A stretch of DNA of 42,613 nucleotides from Paraburkholderia graminis C4D1M (GTDB taxonomy: Bacteria; Pseudomonadota; Gammaproteobacteria; Burkholderiales; Burkholderiaceae): contig NZ_ABLD01000037.1 of assembly GCF_000172415.1 (NCBI RefSeq), forward strand, positions 1 through 42,613. Reading direction: 5' to 3'. Under the pieces are notes generated by a model. It did no database searches. It was not told the origin of the DNA and was given only the letters and a program-made list of their open reading frames with translations. This document shows positions 21,832 through 30,541 of the stretch, one piece after another (position 1 is the stretch's first letter; every line of letters begins with the position of its first letter). The position numbers and the translations under genes were made by a program.

Positions 21832-24758
21832 CTGAGATGAAGCGGTACAGCGTCGGCATCGACCTCGGCACGAGCAACACGGTGCTTGCGTATGCGCAGG
21901 CCGGCTCGCAGGAGATTCGCGTCTTCGAGATCGAACAGCTTGTTAGTCCGGGCGAGGTTGCCGCGCGGCCGCTACTGCCTTCGGTGCGGTATCACGCCGC
22001 GCCGGGCGAGCTGGATGCGGGGGATTTGCAGTTGCCGTGGACCTCGGGACGCGGGGTGCAGGCGGTCGGGGCAAGCGTCTCGGTCTCGGTCTCGGTCTCG
22101 GGCGAAAGCGCGGCGCGAGCCGCAGCGCCTTCCACCGACGATCAGGACGCGCCGCCTGTCGTCATCGGCCGGCTTGCGCGCGTGCTCGGCGCGCAGGTTC
22201 CCGGACGCCTCGTCGCCAGCGCAAAAAGCTGGCTCTCGCATGCCGCCGTCGATCGCGTCGCGCCGATCCTGCCCTGGGGCGCCGCCGACGATGTCCGCAA
22301 GGTCTCGCCCGTCGAAGCCAGCGCGAGCTATCTCGCGCACGTGCGCGCGGCGTGGAATCAGCGCTTTCCCGACGCGCCGCTCGAACAGCAGGACGTGGTG
22401 CTCACGGTCCCCGCATCGTTCGACGAAGGCGCGCGGGCGCTGACCGTCGAAGCGGCGCGCATGGCCGGGTTGCCGTCGTTGCGGCTGCTGGAGGAACCGC
22501 AGGCGGCGTTCTACGACTGGCTGTTCCATCATCGCGAGCGGCTTGCCGACGAACTGGCGCACACGCGCCTCGTGCTGATCTGCGACGTCGGCGGCGGCAC
22601 CACCGACCTGACGCTGATCGAAGTAAGCATGGCCGACGGCGAGCCGCAGCTCACGCGTATCGGCGTCGGCAATCATTTGATGCTCGGCGGCGACAACATG
22701 GACCTCGCGCTCGCGCATCTCGTCGAAGCGCGGCTGCCTGGCGGCGGCGAGCGCGCGCGTTTGTCGGCGGCGAGCCTGTCGCAACTGGTCGAGCGCTGCC
22801 GCGGTGCGAAGGAGTTGCTGCTCGGGCCGCAAGCGCCCGACTCGGCGTCGATCACGCTGCTCGGCGCGGGCGCGAAGCTCGTCGGCGGCGCACGCACCGC
22901 GCAGGTCACGCGCGACGAGGTGGAGCGTGTGATCGTCGATGGATTCTTTCCGGCGGTGGCTGCACACGAACGGCCGGGCCGGCCGCGCGGCGCGATCGTC
23001 GAGTTCGGTCTGCCATACGCAACCGATGCCGCCGTCACACGGCATATCGCCGCTTTTCTGGGCCGCTTCGAGGCGCAGTCGCGCAAGGCGTTGGGGCGGG
23101 ACAAAGATGAATCCGCCCCACTCCCCGTCCCCGATACGCTGCTGCTCAACGGCGGCGTGTTCCGCGCGCAGGCGTTGACGCAGCGCCTCGCCGATACGTT
23201 GGGCGCGTGGCGCGGCGAACCGCTGCATGTGCTGGAGAACGACAATCCGGACGTCGCCGTGGCGCGCGGCGCTGTTGCCTATAGCCTCGCGCGCGCGGGC
23301 GGCGCGCCGAAGATCGGCGGCGGTTCGCCGCGCAGCTATTTTCTCGTACTGGACGAACCCGCCGACGCGCGCGAGGAAAGGCTGCGTTCGCAACCCGCAC
23401 CGCCCGAGCAAACCACCCAACGCGGCATCTGCCTCCTGCCGCGCGGCACCGAGGAGGGCCACGAAATCCTCATCGCCGATCGCACGTTCGCGTTGCGGCT
23501 CGGGCATCCGGTGCGCTTTCACCTGGTGTCGTCGAGCGCGGACACCGTGTATGCACCAGGCGAGCTGGCGGACCTTGCGGGCGGCGACTTCGTGCGCCTG
23601 CCGCCCATCGCCATCATCGTCCCGCCGCAGGGCGCGGGCAGCGCCCGCGAGCGAGCCGTGCGCATCGCCACGTCGCTGACCGAAGTCGGCACGCTCGAAG
23701 TCCACTGCATCGACCGCGACAATCCTGCCGAGCGTTGGTTGCTTGAGTTCCAGTTGCGTCGTGAGCATGCTCAAGTCGATCTCGCGGACGATGCCGCCGC
23801 GGCGCGGCATCCGCGGCTCGACGAAGCCATCGCGCAGATCGACCGCTCGTTCGGTTCGCGCTCGCAAGACGTCGATAAAAAGGAAGTCAAACGTCTGCGC
23901 GCGCAGCTCGAACAACTGCTCGGCCCGCGCGAGAGCTGGAACAGCGCGCTGCTACGCGAACTGTTCGGCGCGCTGTGGGAACGCGCGCGCAGGCGGCGCC
24001 GCTCGGCGGATCACGAGCGGCTCTGGCTGAACCTCGCCGGCTATTGCGTGCGGCCAGGGTTCGGCTATCCGCTCGACGAATGGCGCGTCGAACAACTGTG
24101 GTCGCTCTTCGACGACGGTATTCAGTACGTCCAGGAAAGCCAGGTCTGGTCCGAATGGTGGACGCTGTGGCGGCGCGCCGCGGGCGGCCTCGACGAAACC
24201 GCGCAACTGCGCGTGCTCGATGCAATGACCTATCTGCAAACGGCCGCCCAGTCGCGTCACAAGCTGCCGTTCGACGTCGCGAAAACGGGCATCGCCGATA
24301 TGGTTCGGCTGAGCGCGTCGCTGGAACGCATTCCGGTGGAGCGCAAGATCGAACTCGGCGAGTCGGTGCTCGCGCGGTTGCGCAAGCCTTCGGAGAATCA
24401 TCAGAGCTGGTGGGCCGTCGGGCGGATCGGCGCGCGCCGGCCGTTCTATGGCAGCGCGCATAACGTCGTGCCGGCCGATGTCGCGAGTGGATGGCTCGAC
24501 GCGATTCTCGCGCTCGACTGGAAGAAGATCGACCCGGCCGCGTTCGCCGCCGTGCAGATCGCGCGCATGACCGGCGACCGCTCGCGCGATCTGCCGCACG
24601 AGTTGCGCGACGCCGTGATTCGCAGGTTGGAGGCGACCAGCGCGCCGCGCGCGTGGATCGCGATGGTCGGCGAGGTCGTCGAACTGGATAACGCGGACGA
24701 AGGCCGCGTGTTCGGCGAGTCCTTGCCTGCGGGGTTGAAGCTGATTTCGTCGGATTGA
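21828..24758 (+). CDS. Hsp70-family protein with DUF3731-like C-terminus
   Basis: 976 residues. The N-terminal Hsp70 ATPase is again complete: VGIDLGTSNTVLAYA, VPASFDEGARALTVEA, LLEEPQAAFYDW, DVGGGTTDLTLIEV (~252), GGDNMDLALAHLV, LLNGGVFRA (~440) and VARGAVAYSLA. Around residues 80-125 it has an insertion absent from its neighbour, carrying four Val-Ser repeats. After the beta-type region (~510-640) comes a ~300-residue helical C-terminus matching DUF3731 in character (KKEVKRLRAQLEQLLGPRES, HERLWLNLAGYCVRPGFGYP, a WSEWWTLWRRAAGG block). That part has no counterpart in DnaK. It probably works with the preceding Hsp70 and the DUF2760 protein as one machine of unknown purpose. It ends 22 bases from the convergent phnX. 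Confidence 0.9.
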   Translation: MTEMKRYSVGIDLGTSNTVLAYAQAGSQEIRVFEIEQLVSPGEVAARPLLPSVRYHAAPGELDAGDLQLPWTSGRGVQAVGASVSVSVSVSGESAARAAAPSTDDQDAPPVVIGRLARVLGAQVPGRLVASAKSWLSHAAVDRVAPILPWGAADDVRKVSPVEASASYLAHVRAAWNQRFPDAPLEQQDVVLTVPASFDEGARALTVEAARMAGLPSLRLLEEPQAAFYDWLFHHRERLADELAHTRLVLICDVGGGTTDLTLIEVSMADGEPQLTRIGVGNHLMLGGDNMDLALAHLVEARLPGGGERARLSAASLSQLVERCRGAKELLLGPQAPDSASITLLGAGAKLVGGARTAQVTRDEVERVIVDGFFPAVAAHERPGRPRGAIVEFGLPYATDAAVTRHIAAFLGRFEAQSRKALGRDKDESAPLPVPDTLLLNGGVFRAQALTQRLADTLGAWRGEPLHVLENDNPDVAVARGAVAYSLARAGGAPKIGGGSPRSYFLVLDEPADAREERLRSQPAPPEQTTQRGICLLPRGTEEGHEILIADRTFALRLGHPVRFHLVSSSADTVYAPGELADLAGGDFVRLPPIAIIVPPQGAGSARERAVRIATSLTEVGTLEVHCIDRDNPAERWLLEFQLRREHAQVDLADDAAAARHPRLDEAIAQIDRSFGSRSQDVDKKEVKRLRAQLEQLLGPRESWNSALLRELFGALWERARRRRRSADHERLWLNLAGYCVRPGFGYPLDEWRVEQLWSLFDDGIQYVQESQVWSEWWTLWRRAAGGLDETAQLRVLDAMTYLQTAAQSRHKLPFDVAKTGIADMVRLSASLERIPVERKIELGESVLARLRKPSENHQSWWAVGRIGARRPFYGSAHNVVPADVASGWLDAILALDWKKIDPAAFAAVQIARMTGDRSRDLPHELRDAVIRRLEATSAPRAWIAMVGEVVELDNADEGRVFGESLPAGLKLISSD
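22077..22100 (+). repeat. GTCTCG hexamer x4 in coding sequence
   Basis: Four exact, in-frame copies of GTCTCG encode (Val-Ser)4 inside an insertion of the second Hsp70 ATPase domain. Copy-number change keeps the frame. Confidence 0.95.
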
Positions 24759-24780
24759 GTTCGGCTCGTCCCAAGTCCCC

Positions 24781-25584
24781 TCAAGGCCGCTCGCCTCGCG
24801 CGAGCCGCGCGTCGATATCGCGGACCACCGGCATCAGATCCGCGACGCTGTCGATCACATAATGCGCGCCCGCGGCCCGCAATCTGTCGATGGCGGCCGC
24901 GCGGCGCCGCGCGAAGTCGTCGGGCGCGAGCGCCTTGACGTCGTCCTCCGCCATACCGAACGCATTGCCGCTGACGGCGACACCCACCGCCCACGTGCCG
25001 CCGTTAATGCCTTCCTCGATGCCGACTTCCGTATCGTCGACCTTGATCGCGTCTTTCGCGCGCCACACGCCCAGTTCCGGCAGCGTCTTGTAGATCATGT
25101 ACGGCGACGGCCGCCCTTCCGGCGTATCGCCCGTGCACACGATGCTGTCCGGCGAGAAGCCCTGGGCCGCCGCGCCCGGCACGATCTCGGCCATGATCTC
25201 GCGCGTGTAGCCCGTCGTCGTGCCGATGCGGATGTCGTCGCCGCGCAGCGCGCTCGTCACTTCGGCGACGCCCGGAATCACCGAACTGTAGCTCGCGGCC
25301 ACCGCGATGTTCTTCGGCACGAACACGTCGTACACGGCGTCGATGTCGGCGTCGCCCGGCGCGTGGCCATACCTGTCGGCCCATGCGCGCGCGACGCGCG
25401 GCAGCGCCATCAGCGCCGCGATATGCGGGCGCTTGGCCATGCCCATCGGCCCGCGCGCTTCGTCGATCGTGATCGGCACGCCGAACTGCTCGAAGGTTTC
25501 GACAAACGCGCCCATCGGCGCAAGAGAACCATAATCGACCACCGTGCCGGCCCAGTCGAAAATCACCGCCTTGACGTGCTTCAT
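24781..25584 (-). CDS. phnX: Phosphonoacetaldehyde hydrolase
   Basis: 267 residues of the HAD superfamily. The nucleophile motif is VIFDWAGTVVDYG; the PhnX-specific Schiff-base lysine lies in GPMGMAKRPHI (~residue 53); the metal-binding motif is IKVDDTEVGIEEG. It hydrolyses phosphonoacetaldehyde to acetaldehyde and phosphate, the second step of 2-aminoethylphosphonate breakdown. It lies 40 bases downstream of phnW on the same strand and is surely co-transcribed. Length and motifs are standard for the family. Confidence 0.96.
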   Translation of the reverse strand: MKHVKAVIFDWAGTVVDYGSLAPMGAFVETFEQFGVPITIDEARGPMGMAKRPHIAALMALPRVARAWADRYGHAPGDADIDAVYDVFVPKNIAVAASYSSVIPGVAEVTSALRGDDIRIGTTTGYTREIMAEIVPGAAAQGFSPDSIVCTGDTPEGRPSPYMIYKTLPELGVWRAKDAIKVDDTEVGIEEGINGGTWAVGVAVSGNAFGMAEDDVKALAPDDFARRRAAAIDRLRAAGAHYVIDSVADLMPVVRDIDARLARGERP

Positions 25585-25624
25585 CGTGTTTCGTTCGCTT
25601 CCATTCGATGTTGTCTGCTATCGC

Positions 25625-26857
25625 TCATGCAAGCTCCGCCAGCAGCTTGCGTTCTTCGATGGCGGCGGCCGGCGGCGCGGCGTGATCGACGCCCATCGTC
25701 CGCAGCGCGCTCGCGCACGCTTGCACGACGCGGCGCATCACCTGCGCGTCCACCTGGCCGATGCAGCCGATGCGGAAACTCTCCACCACCGTCAGCTTGC
25801 CCGGATAAATGATGAAACCCTGTTGCTTCATTAGTTCGTAGAACTGCTCAAAGCTGAACGCCGGATGCGCCGGCGAGAAAAACGTCACGATGATCGGCGA
25901 ACGCCAGCGCGCATTCAGGAGCGGCTCGAAGCCGAGTTCCTGCATGCCCGCGACCAGCACGTCGCGATTGTTCGCATAACGCGCGAGGCGAGCGGGCTGC
26001 CCGCCTTCGAGCTTGTGAAGCCGCAGCGCCTCGATAAACGCGGCGACCGTGTGCGTTGGCGGCGTAAAGCGCCACTGGCCGGTGCGGTTCATCACGTCCC
26101 ATTGATCGTGCACGTCGAGCGCGAGCGAATGGCTGCGCCCGCGCGCGTCGTGCAGCGCGCTCTTCTTCGCAATCACGAAGCCGAAGCCGGGCACGCCCTC
26201 GATACACTTGTTCGCCGACGAGACGAACGCTTCGCACGCGATCTCACGCACGTCGAGCGGCACCGCGCCGAATGCGCTCATCGAGTCGATCAGCAGCTTG
26301 CAGCCTTTCGCCGCCGTGACCGCGGCAATCTCCTCGATCGGATTGAGAATGCCCGAGCTCGTTTCGCAATGCACGGCGACGACATGCGTGATGGCCGGCT
26401 CGGCATCGAGCATGCGTTCGACTTCCGCGGCGCGCGGCGGCAAGTAATCGCCCTTGTCGAGCACGGTATGCGCGCGGCCGAGATAGCGCAGCGTCGTCGC
26501 GATGCGTTTGCCGTAGGCGCCGTTCGCGAGCACGAGCGCATGGCCGTCACGCGGAATCAGACTGCCCAGCATCGCTTCGACGCAATAGCTGCCGCTGCCT
26601 TGCAACGGCACGCAATCGTATTCGCCGGCCTCGTCGCTTGCGTCACCTGCGATGTCGAGCAGGCTGCGGCGCAGTCGCGCGGTCATCGCGCGAAAATCGC
26701 CGTCCCACGAACCCCAGTCGCGCAGCATCGCCTGCTTGGTCGAGAAGGCGGTGGTCAGCGGGCCGGGCGTCAACAGATAAGGCTCGCCTTGGGCCGGCGG
26801 CGCGCAGCTTGCGCTTTCTTGCGCTGTCGCCGGGGAATTGCCAGTCGCGCTTTGCAT
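25625..26857 (-). CDS. phnW: 2-aminoethylphosphonate--pyruvate transaminase
   Basis: 410 residues, a class-V PLP aminotransferase. After ~23 extra hydrophilic residues comes the family start YLLTPGPLTT; the block HCETSSGILNPIEEI and the PLP lysine in SSANKCIEGVPGFGF are intact. It converts 2-aminoethylphosphonate plus pyruvate to phosphonoacetaldehyde plus alanine, feeding phnX immediately downstream. The ATG at 26857 has GGAG about eleven bases upstream. It is divergent from a LysR-type regulator with a 133-base shared promoter region containing paired palindromes. No phosphonate transporter is seen in the window. Confidence 0.96.
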   Translation of the reverse strand: MQSATGNSPATAQESASCAPPAQGEPYLLTPGPLTTAFSTKQAMLRDWGSWDGDFRAMTARLRRSLLDIAGDASDEAGEYDCVPLQGSGSYCVEAMLGSLIPRDGHALVLANGAYGKRIATTLRYLGRAHTVLDKGDYLPPRAAEVERMLDAEPAITHVVAVHCETSSGILNPIEEIAAVTAAKGCKLLIDSMSAFGAVPLDVREIACEAFVSSANKCIEGVPGFGFVIAKKSALHDARGRSHSLALDVHDQWDVMNRTGQWRFTPPTHTVAAFIEALRLHKLEGGQPARLARYANNRDVLVAGMQELGFEPLLNARWRSPIIVTFFSPAHPAFSFEQFYELMKQQGFIIYPGKLTVVESFRIGCIGQVDAQVMRRVVQACASALRTMGVDHAAPPAAAIEERKLLAELA

Positions 26858-26911
26858 GCCGAATCTCCGGTCTGGCTGGTTGAGATAGCGCCTACAGTAC
26901 CGAAACGTGGT

Positions 26912-26939
26912 GCATCGGTAAAATCGATATAATCGATGC
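26912..26939. promoter_or_regulatory. Nested palindromes, candidate LysR operator
   Basis: GCATCG (26912-26917) faces CGATGC (26934-26939), and between them ATCGAT-ATA-ATCGAT (26923-26937) forms a 15-bp inverted repeat. It is 52 to 79 bases upstream of the LysR start and 55 to 82 upstream of phnW, the usual place for a LysR-type binding site controlling both genes. Confidence 0.6.
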
Positions 26940-26990
26940 GTTCATCGTAAATACTTATAGCCGGCGAGTTTCGCTGCGACGGAGGCTCAG

Positions 26991-27860
26991 GTGCAATACG
27001 CGCAATTGCGGGCGTTTCATGCGGTCGCGGAACATGGCGGCTTCTCGCGGGCGGCCGAAGCGCTGTCGCTCTCGCAACCGGCGGTGTCCGACCACGTGCG
27101 GCGGCTCGAGCAGGATTACGGCGTGAAGCTGTTCGAGCGCGGACCGCGCGGCGTCGAGACCACCGAACTCGGGCTACGGCTTTTCAGCGTGACGCGGCAG
27201 ATGCTCGGTTGCGAGCGCGACGCGCGGCAGTTGCTCGAATCGGCGGGCGGCCTGGAGTCAGGGTCGCTGTCGCTCGCGGCGGACGCGCCCGATCTCGCGG
27301 TCGCGCTGATCCGCGCGTTTCGCAAGCTGCATCCGGGGATCGTGGTGACGCTGTCCATCGCCAATGCGGCGGACTGCATGCAGCGCGTGCTGTCGAGCGC
27401 CGTCGACGCCGCCATTACCGCCGCGCCGCAGGTTCACAGCCGGCTCGAATCGCGCGTGTTGCGGCGCGACCCGCTGGTCGCGATGGTGCCGGTGCGCTAT
27501 CCCGTCGCGAAGAAACGCAAGCTGAGTTACGGGGAACTCGTGCAGCAGCCGATGATTTTTCGCGAGCCGCAATCGGTCACGCAGCAATTGCTGGAGATCG
27601 AACTGGTGCGCGAGTCGCTGCAAGTGGAGCCGGTCATGTATGTCGACGGCCGCGAGGCGCTCGAGGAAGCCGTCGCGCAAGGCATGGGCGTCGGCGTGAT
27701 CGCGCGCGCGGAATTCAACCCGTCGCGGCGTATCAGAATGATTCCGCTGGAAGATTGCCAGGTGCGCATGACCGAATCGCTCACGCGGCTCGCCGGACGG
27801 CCGGGGTCGAATCTGCTCGATGCGCTCTTTGCCGTCCGCTTGCCGGGCAGCGAGGAATAA
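26991..27860 (+). CDS. LysR-family regulator of aminoethylphosphonate genes
   Basis: 289 residues. The N-terminal LysR helix-turn-helix is textbook (FHAVAEHGGFSRAAEALSLS, then QPAVSDHVRRLEQDYGVKLF). A periplasmic-binding-like effector domain follows from ~90. The gene is divergent from phnW-phnX, matching the aminoethylphosphonate-associated LysR regulators known next to these genes, so AEP or a derivative is the likely effector. It starts with GTG at 26991, five bases after GGAGG. A hairpin terminator follows in the gap to the convergent SDR gene. Confidence 0.92.
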   Translation: MQYAQLRAFHAVAEHGGFSRAAEALSLSQPAVSDHVRRLEQDYGVKLFERGPRGVETTELGLRLFSVTRQMLGCERDARQLLESAGGLESGSLSLAADAPDLAVALIRAFRKLHPGIVVTLSIANAADCMQRVLSSAVDAAITAAPQVHSRLESRVLRRDPLVAMVPVRYPVAKKRKLSYGELVQQPMIFREPQSVTQQLLEIELVRESLQVEPVMYVDGREALEEAVAQGMGVGVIARAEFNPSRRIRMIPLEDCQVRMTESLTRLAGRPGSNLLDALFAVRLPGSEE

Positions 27861-27885
27861 GCGAGGCAAGAAGCGACGCGCAAAA

Positions 27886-27911
27886 AAAGCGGCACCCGAG
27901 GGCGCCGCTTT
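27886..27911 (-). terminator. Hairpin terminator between convergent genes
   Basis: AAAGCGGC (27886-27893) pairs with GCCGCTTT (27904-27911), with partial CCC/GGG pairing inside the loop. Read on the minus strand the stem is followed by a T-run (27882-27888), typical for the SDR gene; it may also stop the LysR transcript. Confidence 0.8.
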
Positions 27912-27933
27912 GCCGCTACTTCAATGGATATTC

Positions 27934-28680
27934 TTAACGCACGCCGCCGCTGACGATCAGGCTTTCGCCGGTGATCCAGCGCGCGTCGTTGGATGCGAGA
28001 AAGGTGACGACGTCCGCGATGTCGTCCGGCTGGCCGAGGCGGCCAAGCGGCGTCGTGCTCAGCGCCCACTGCTCCAGGTCCGAACCGATGATGCCCGCGC
28101 TATGCGTGCCTTCCGTCACGACCATGCCCGGATTCACCGAGTTCACGCGAATCTTGCGCGGCGCGAGGTCCTTCGCGAGCACGCCCGTGATGCTGTCCAC
28201 CGCGCCCTTCGTCGCCGAATAGACTGCGCTCGTCGGCGGCGTGATGCGGCTCGCGACCGAGCTCACGTTGACGATGCTCGCGCCCTCGCCCAGATGCTTG
28301 ACCGCTGCCTGCGTGACCAGCAGCAGACCGAGCACGTTCACATTGAAGTGCTTATGGAAGTGCGCTTCGGTGATGTCCTCGATCGCCGCGAATTCGTACA
28401 CGCCCGAGTTGTTGACGAGAATATCGAGGCGGCCGTAGGTTTCGACGGCGCTGTCGATAATGCCTTTCGCATCGGCGGCTTTCGATACGTCGCCGCCGAC
28501 GGCGATGGCCTTGCCGCCCGCGGCGGTGATCGCAGCCACCACTTCGTCCGCGCCGGCCTTGCTCGACGCGTAGTTCACGACTACCGACGCGCCTTGCGCG
28601 GCCAATCCCTTTGCGATTGCCGCGCCGATACCTTTCGATGCACCCGTTACGACTGCGACCTTGCCTGTGAGCTTACTCAT
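27934..28680 (-). CDS. SDR-family oxidoreductase
   Basis: 248 residues, classical short-chain dehydrogenase. The cofactor motif is TGASKGIGAAIA, then NNSG, the catalytic Ser in VSSVASR and Tyr/Lys in YSATKGA; the C-terminus GESLIVSGGVR is typical. The N-terminal pattern VVNYASSKAG suggests an NADP preference as in FabG-like enzymes. Substrate unknown; no neighbouring pathway gives a hint. The ATG at 28680 is preferred over an upstream in-frame start at 28740, which would add 20 residues not found in the family. Confidence 0.9.
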   Translation of the reverse strand: MSKLTGKVAVVTGASKGIGAAIAKGLAAQGASVVVNYASSKAGADEVVAAITAAGGKAIAVGGDVSKAADAKGIIDSAVETYGRLDILVNNSGVYEFAAIEDITEAHFHKHFNVNVLGLLLVTQAAVKHLGEGASIVNVSSVASRITPPTSAVYSATKGAVDSITGVLAKDLAPRKIRVNSVNPGMVVTEGTHSAGIIGSDLEQWALSTTPLGRLGQPDDIADVVTFLASNDARWITGESLIVSGGVR

Positions 28681-28887
28681 GATCTGGTTCGTCCTTTGAC
28701 TGGATTTGCGCCGGCGTGCTGCCGCGGAGAATCGCGGCATTCACGCTGCTTCAGCAGGACGCTGCGGCGCTGACACTGGTGACAATGTAAGCACCACGGC
28801 CACGCGGATAAAGCGGCTCAAGGCGAATAGATACGTCAAGGCAGCCGAACAATGGGAAAGATGCGGTCGGCCGGCGATGTGTCGCGC

Positions 28888-28977
28888 TCACCGCTTGCGT
28901 CCGAAGACGAGAATATGCAGAGCGATGCTCAGCAGCACCGCCAATGCACCTAAAGTATCCAATGCAGCAGACAACAC
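28888..28977 (-). CDS. Putative 29-residue membrane peptide
   Basis: A GTG start at 28977, six bases after AAGGAG, encodes MLSAALDTLGALAVLLSIAL followed by HILVFGRKR and TGA. One strongly hydrophobic segment (~5-24) is followed by a positively charged tail, as in single-pass small membrane proteins. It lies alone in the 483-base gap between the SDR gene start and the TAXI gene. I do not recognise it. The ribosome site, the composition and the positive-inside tail support a real gene; the small size means chance cannot be ruled out. Confidence 0.55.
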   Translation of the reverse strand: MLSAALDTLGALAVLLSIALHILVFGRKR

Positions 28978-29163
28978 GATCGTCTCCTTGGCAGCTCGGG
29001 CTGCTCATTGCTTGAGAACGATTGCATGGCCCTTCGATTAAAGGACTTTTGCAACGCGCGCCGCGAACAATGCAAACAACAGGGCAACAAACAATAGAGC
29101 AAACTTCCGACGACAACTCCGCCCGCCGCAGTAGACAATGCCCTGATCCCGGCTCCGCTCGCC

Positions 29164-30510
29164 ATGCCTATGAAAGCGCAACGTCCGCGTCGTCCTCCGC
29201 CGCTTCCTCGCGAATCGCTTCATGCCGAGTGGCGCGATCACACGCTGCCTTATATCGTCGTCGCCGCGGCGGTCGCGCTTGTCGTCACGCTGATCGTGTG
29301 GCTCGTCGATCCGGCGCCGCCGAAAACGATCACGCTCAGCGCCGGTCCGCAAGATAGCTCGTTTGTCGCCGCCGCCGATCAGTACAAGAAAATTCTCGCG
29401 CAAAACGGCATCAAACTGAACGTACTCGAATCGGACGGCTCGGTGCAGAACCTTCAGCGTCTGCTCGATCCGAAGCAGCACGTCGACCTCGCGCTCGTGC
29501 AAGGCGGCGTGGCGGACGGTCTGGATACATCGTCGCTGATGTCGCTCGGCAGCGTCTTTTATGTGCCGATCGTGGTGTTTTATCGCGGCACCGGCGTAAC
29601 GGAGCTGGCGCAGCTCGAAGGCAAGCGGATCGCCGTGGGCCGTGAAGGCAGCGGCACGCGCCTGCTCGCGCTGAAGCTGCTGGACGCGAACGGCATTGGG
29701 TCCGGCGACGATACGACGCTCGTGCCGAGCGACGGTCTGCAAGCGGCCACGCAGCTCGTCGCGGGCGAGGTCGATGCGGCGATTCTCAGCGGCGATTCCG
29801 CGACCCGCGGGCTGATGCTGCGCCTGCTTCGCGTGCCGGGCATTTCGGTGATGAATTTCGACGAAGCCAGCGCCTATACGCGGCTTTTTCCGTATCTGGA
29901 TCAGATCGATCTGCCGCCTGGCGTGCTGGATCTGCGGCACAAGATTCCGCCCGAGACCGTGCATCTGATCAGCCCGACCGTCGAGCTTGTCGCGCGTACC
30001 GATCTGCATCCGGCCATTTCCGATCTGCTGATCGAGGCGGCGCAGGAAGTGCACGGCAGGCCGGGCCTGCTGCAGCGCGCGGGACAATTCCCGAGCCCGA
30101 TCGCGCACGAGTATCAGATCAGCGAAGACGCGCAGCGCTACTACCGCACCGGCAAGAGCTTCCTATACCGGACGCTGCCGTTCTGGCTCGCGAGCATCGG
30201 CGACCGCACGCTCGTGCTGCTGTTGCCGATCGCCGTGCTGCTTTTTCCGGCGATGCGGCTGGTTCCGGCGCTGTATCGCTGGCGTGTACGTTCGCGCATC
30301 TATCGCTATTACGGTTCCCTGATCGCGATCGAGCGCGGCGCGCTCGCGCAAACCACCGACGAAGAGCGCAAGCGGCTCTTCGCGGAACTGGATCAGATCG
30401 AGGAATCGTTGAATCGGCTGCGCATGCCGCTCGCTTACGCCGACGCGTTCTATGTGCTGCGCGAACACGTCGGCTTCGTGCGCGGCCGGCTGGGGGCGGC
30501 GGTGCGTTGA
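29164..30510 (+). CDS. Membrane-anchored TAXI-family solute-binding protein
   Basis: 448 residues. There is an N-terminal transmembrane segment (PYIVVAAAVALVVTLIVWLV, ~28-48), then a TAXI-type (TRAP-associated extracytoplasmic immunogenic) binding domain with ITLSAGPQDSSFVAAADQYK and GKRIAVGREGSGTRLLALKLL, and near residue 340-362 a second hydrophobic helix (RTLVLLLPIAVLLFPAMRLV) followed by a ~80-residue basic and coiled-coil-like C-terminal part. Soluble TAXI proteins normally serve a TRAP permease, but none is encoded nearby. With two membrane anchors and a cytoplasmic tail this version looks more like a sensor or an anchored receptor; that is inference. Confidence 0.85.
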   Translation: MPMKAQRPRRPPPLPRESLHAEWRDHTLPYIVVAAAVALVVTLIVWLVDPAPPKTITLSAGPQDSSFVAAADQYKKILAQNGIKLNVLESDGSVQNLQRLLDPKQHVDLALVQGGVADGLDTSSLMSLGSVFYVPIVVFYRGTGVTELAQLEGKRIAVGREGSGTRLLALKLLDANGIGSGDDTTLVPSDGLQAATQLVAGEVDAAILSGDSATRGLMLRLLRVPGISVMNFDEASAYTRLFPYLDQIDLPPGVLDLRHKIPPETVHLISPTVELVARTDLHPAISDLLIEAAQEVHGRPGLLQRAGQFPSPIAHEYQISEDAQRYYRTGKSFLYRTLPFWLASIGDRTLVLLLPIAVLLFPAMRLVPALYRWRVRSRIYRYYGSLIAIERGALAQTTDEERKRLFAELDQIEESLNRLRMPLAYADAFYVLREHVGFVRGRLGAAVR

Positions 30511-30511
30511 G

Positions 30512-30537
30512 CGGCCACCGGGTGATTCAGGTGGCCG
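30512..30537. terminator. Stem-loop between convergent TAXI and proQ-like genes
   Basis: CGGCCACC (30512-30519) pairs perfectly with GGTGGCCG (30530-30537) in the 31-base gap between the two stops. No T-run follows, but its position suits a bidirectional terminator. Confidence 0.6.
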
Positions 30538-30541
30538 ATGC

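Noticed and set aside
21972..23915. 647-residue minus-strand ORF
   Set aside because: Antisense to the second Hsp70, whose ATPase motifs are intact; no motif of its own.
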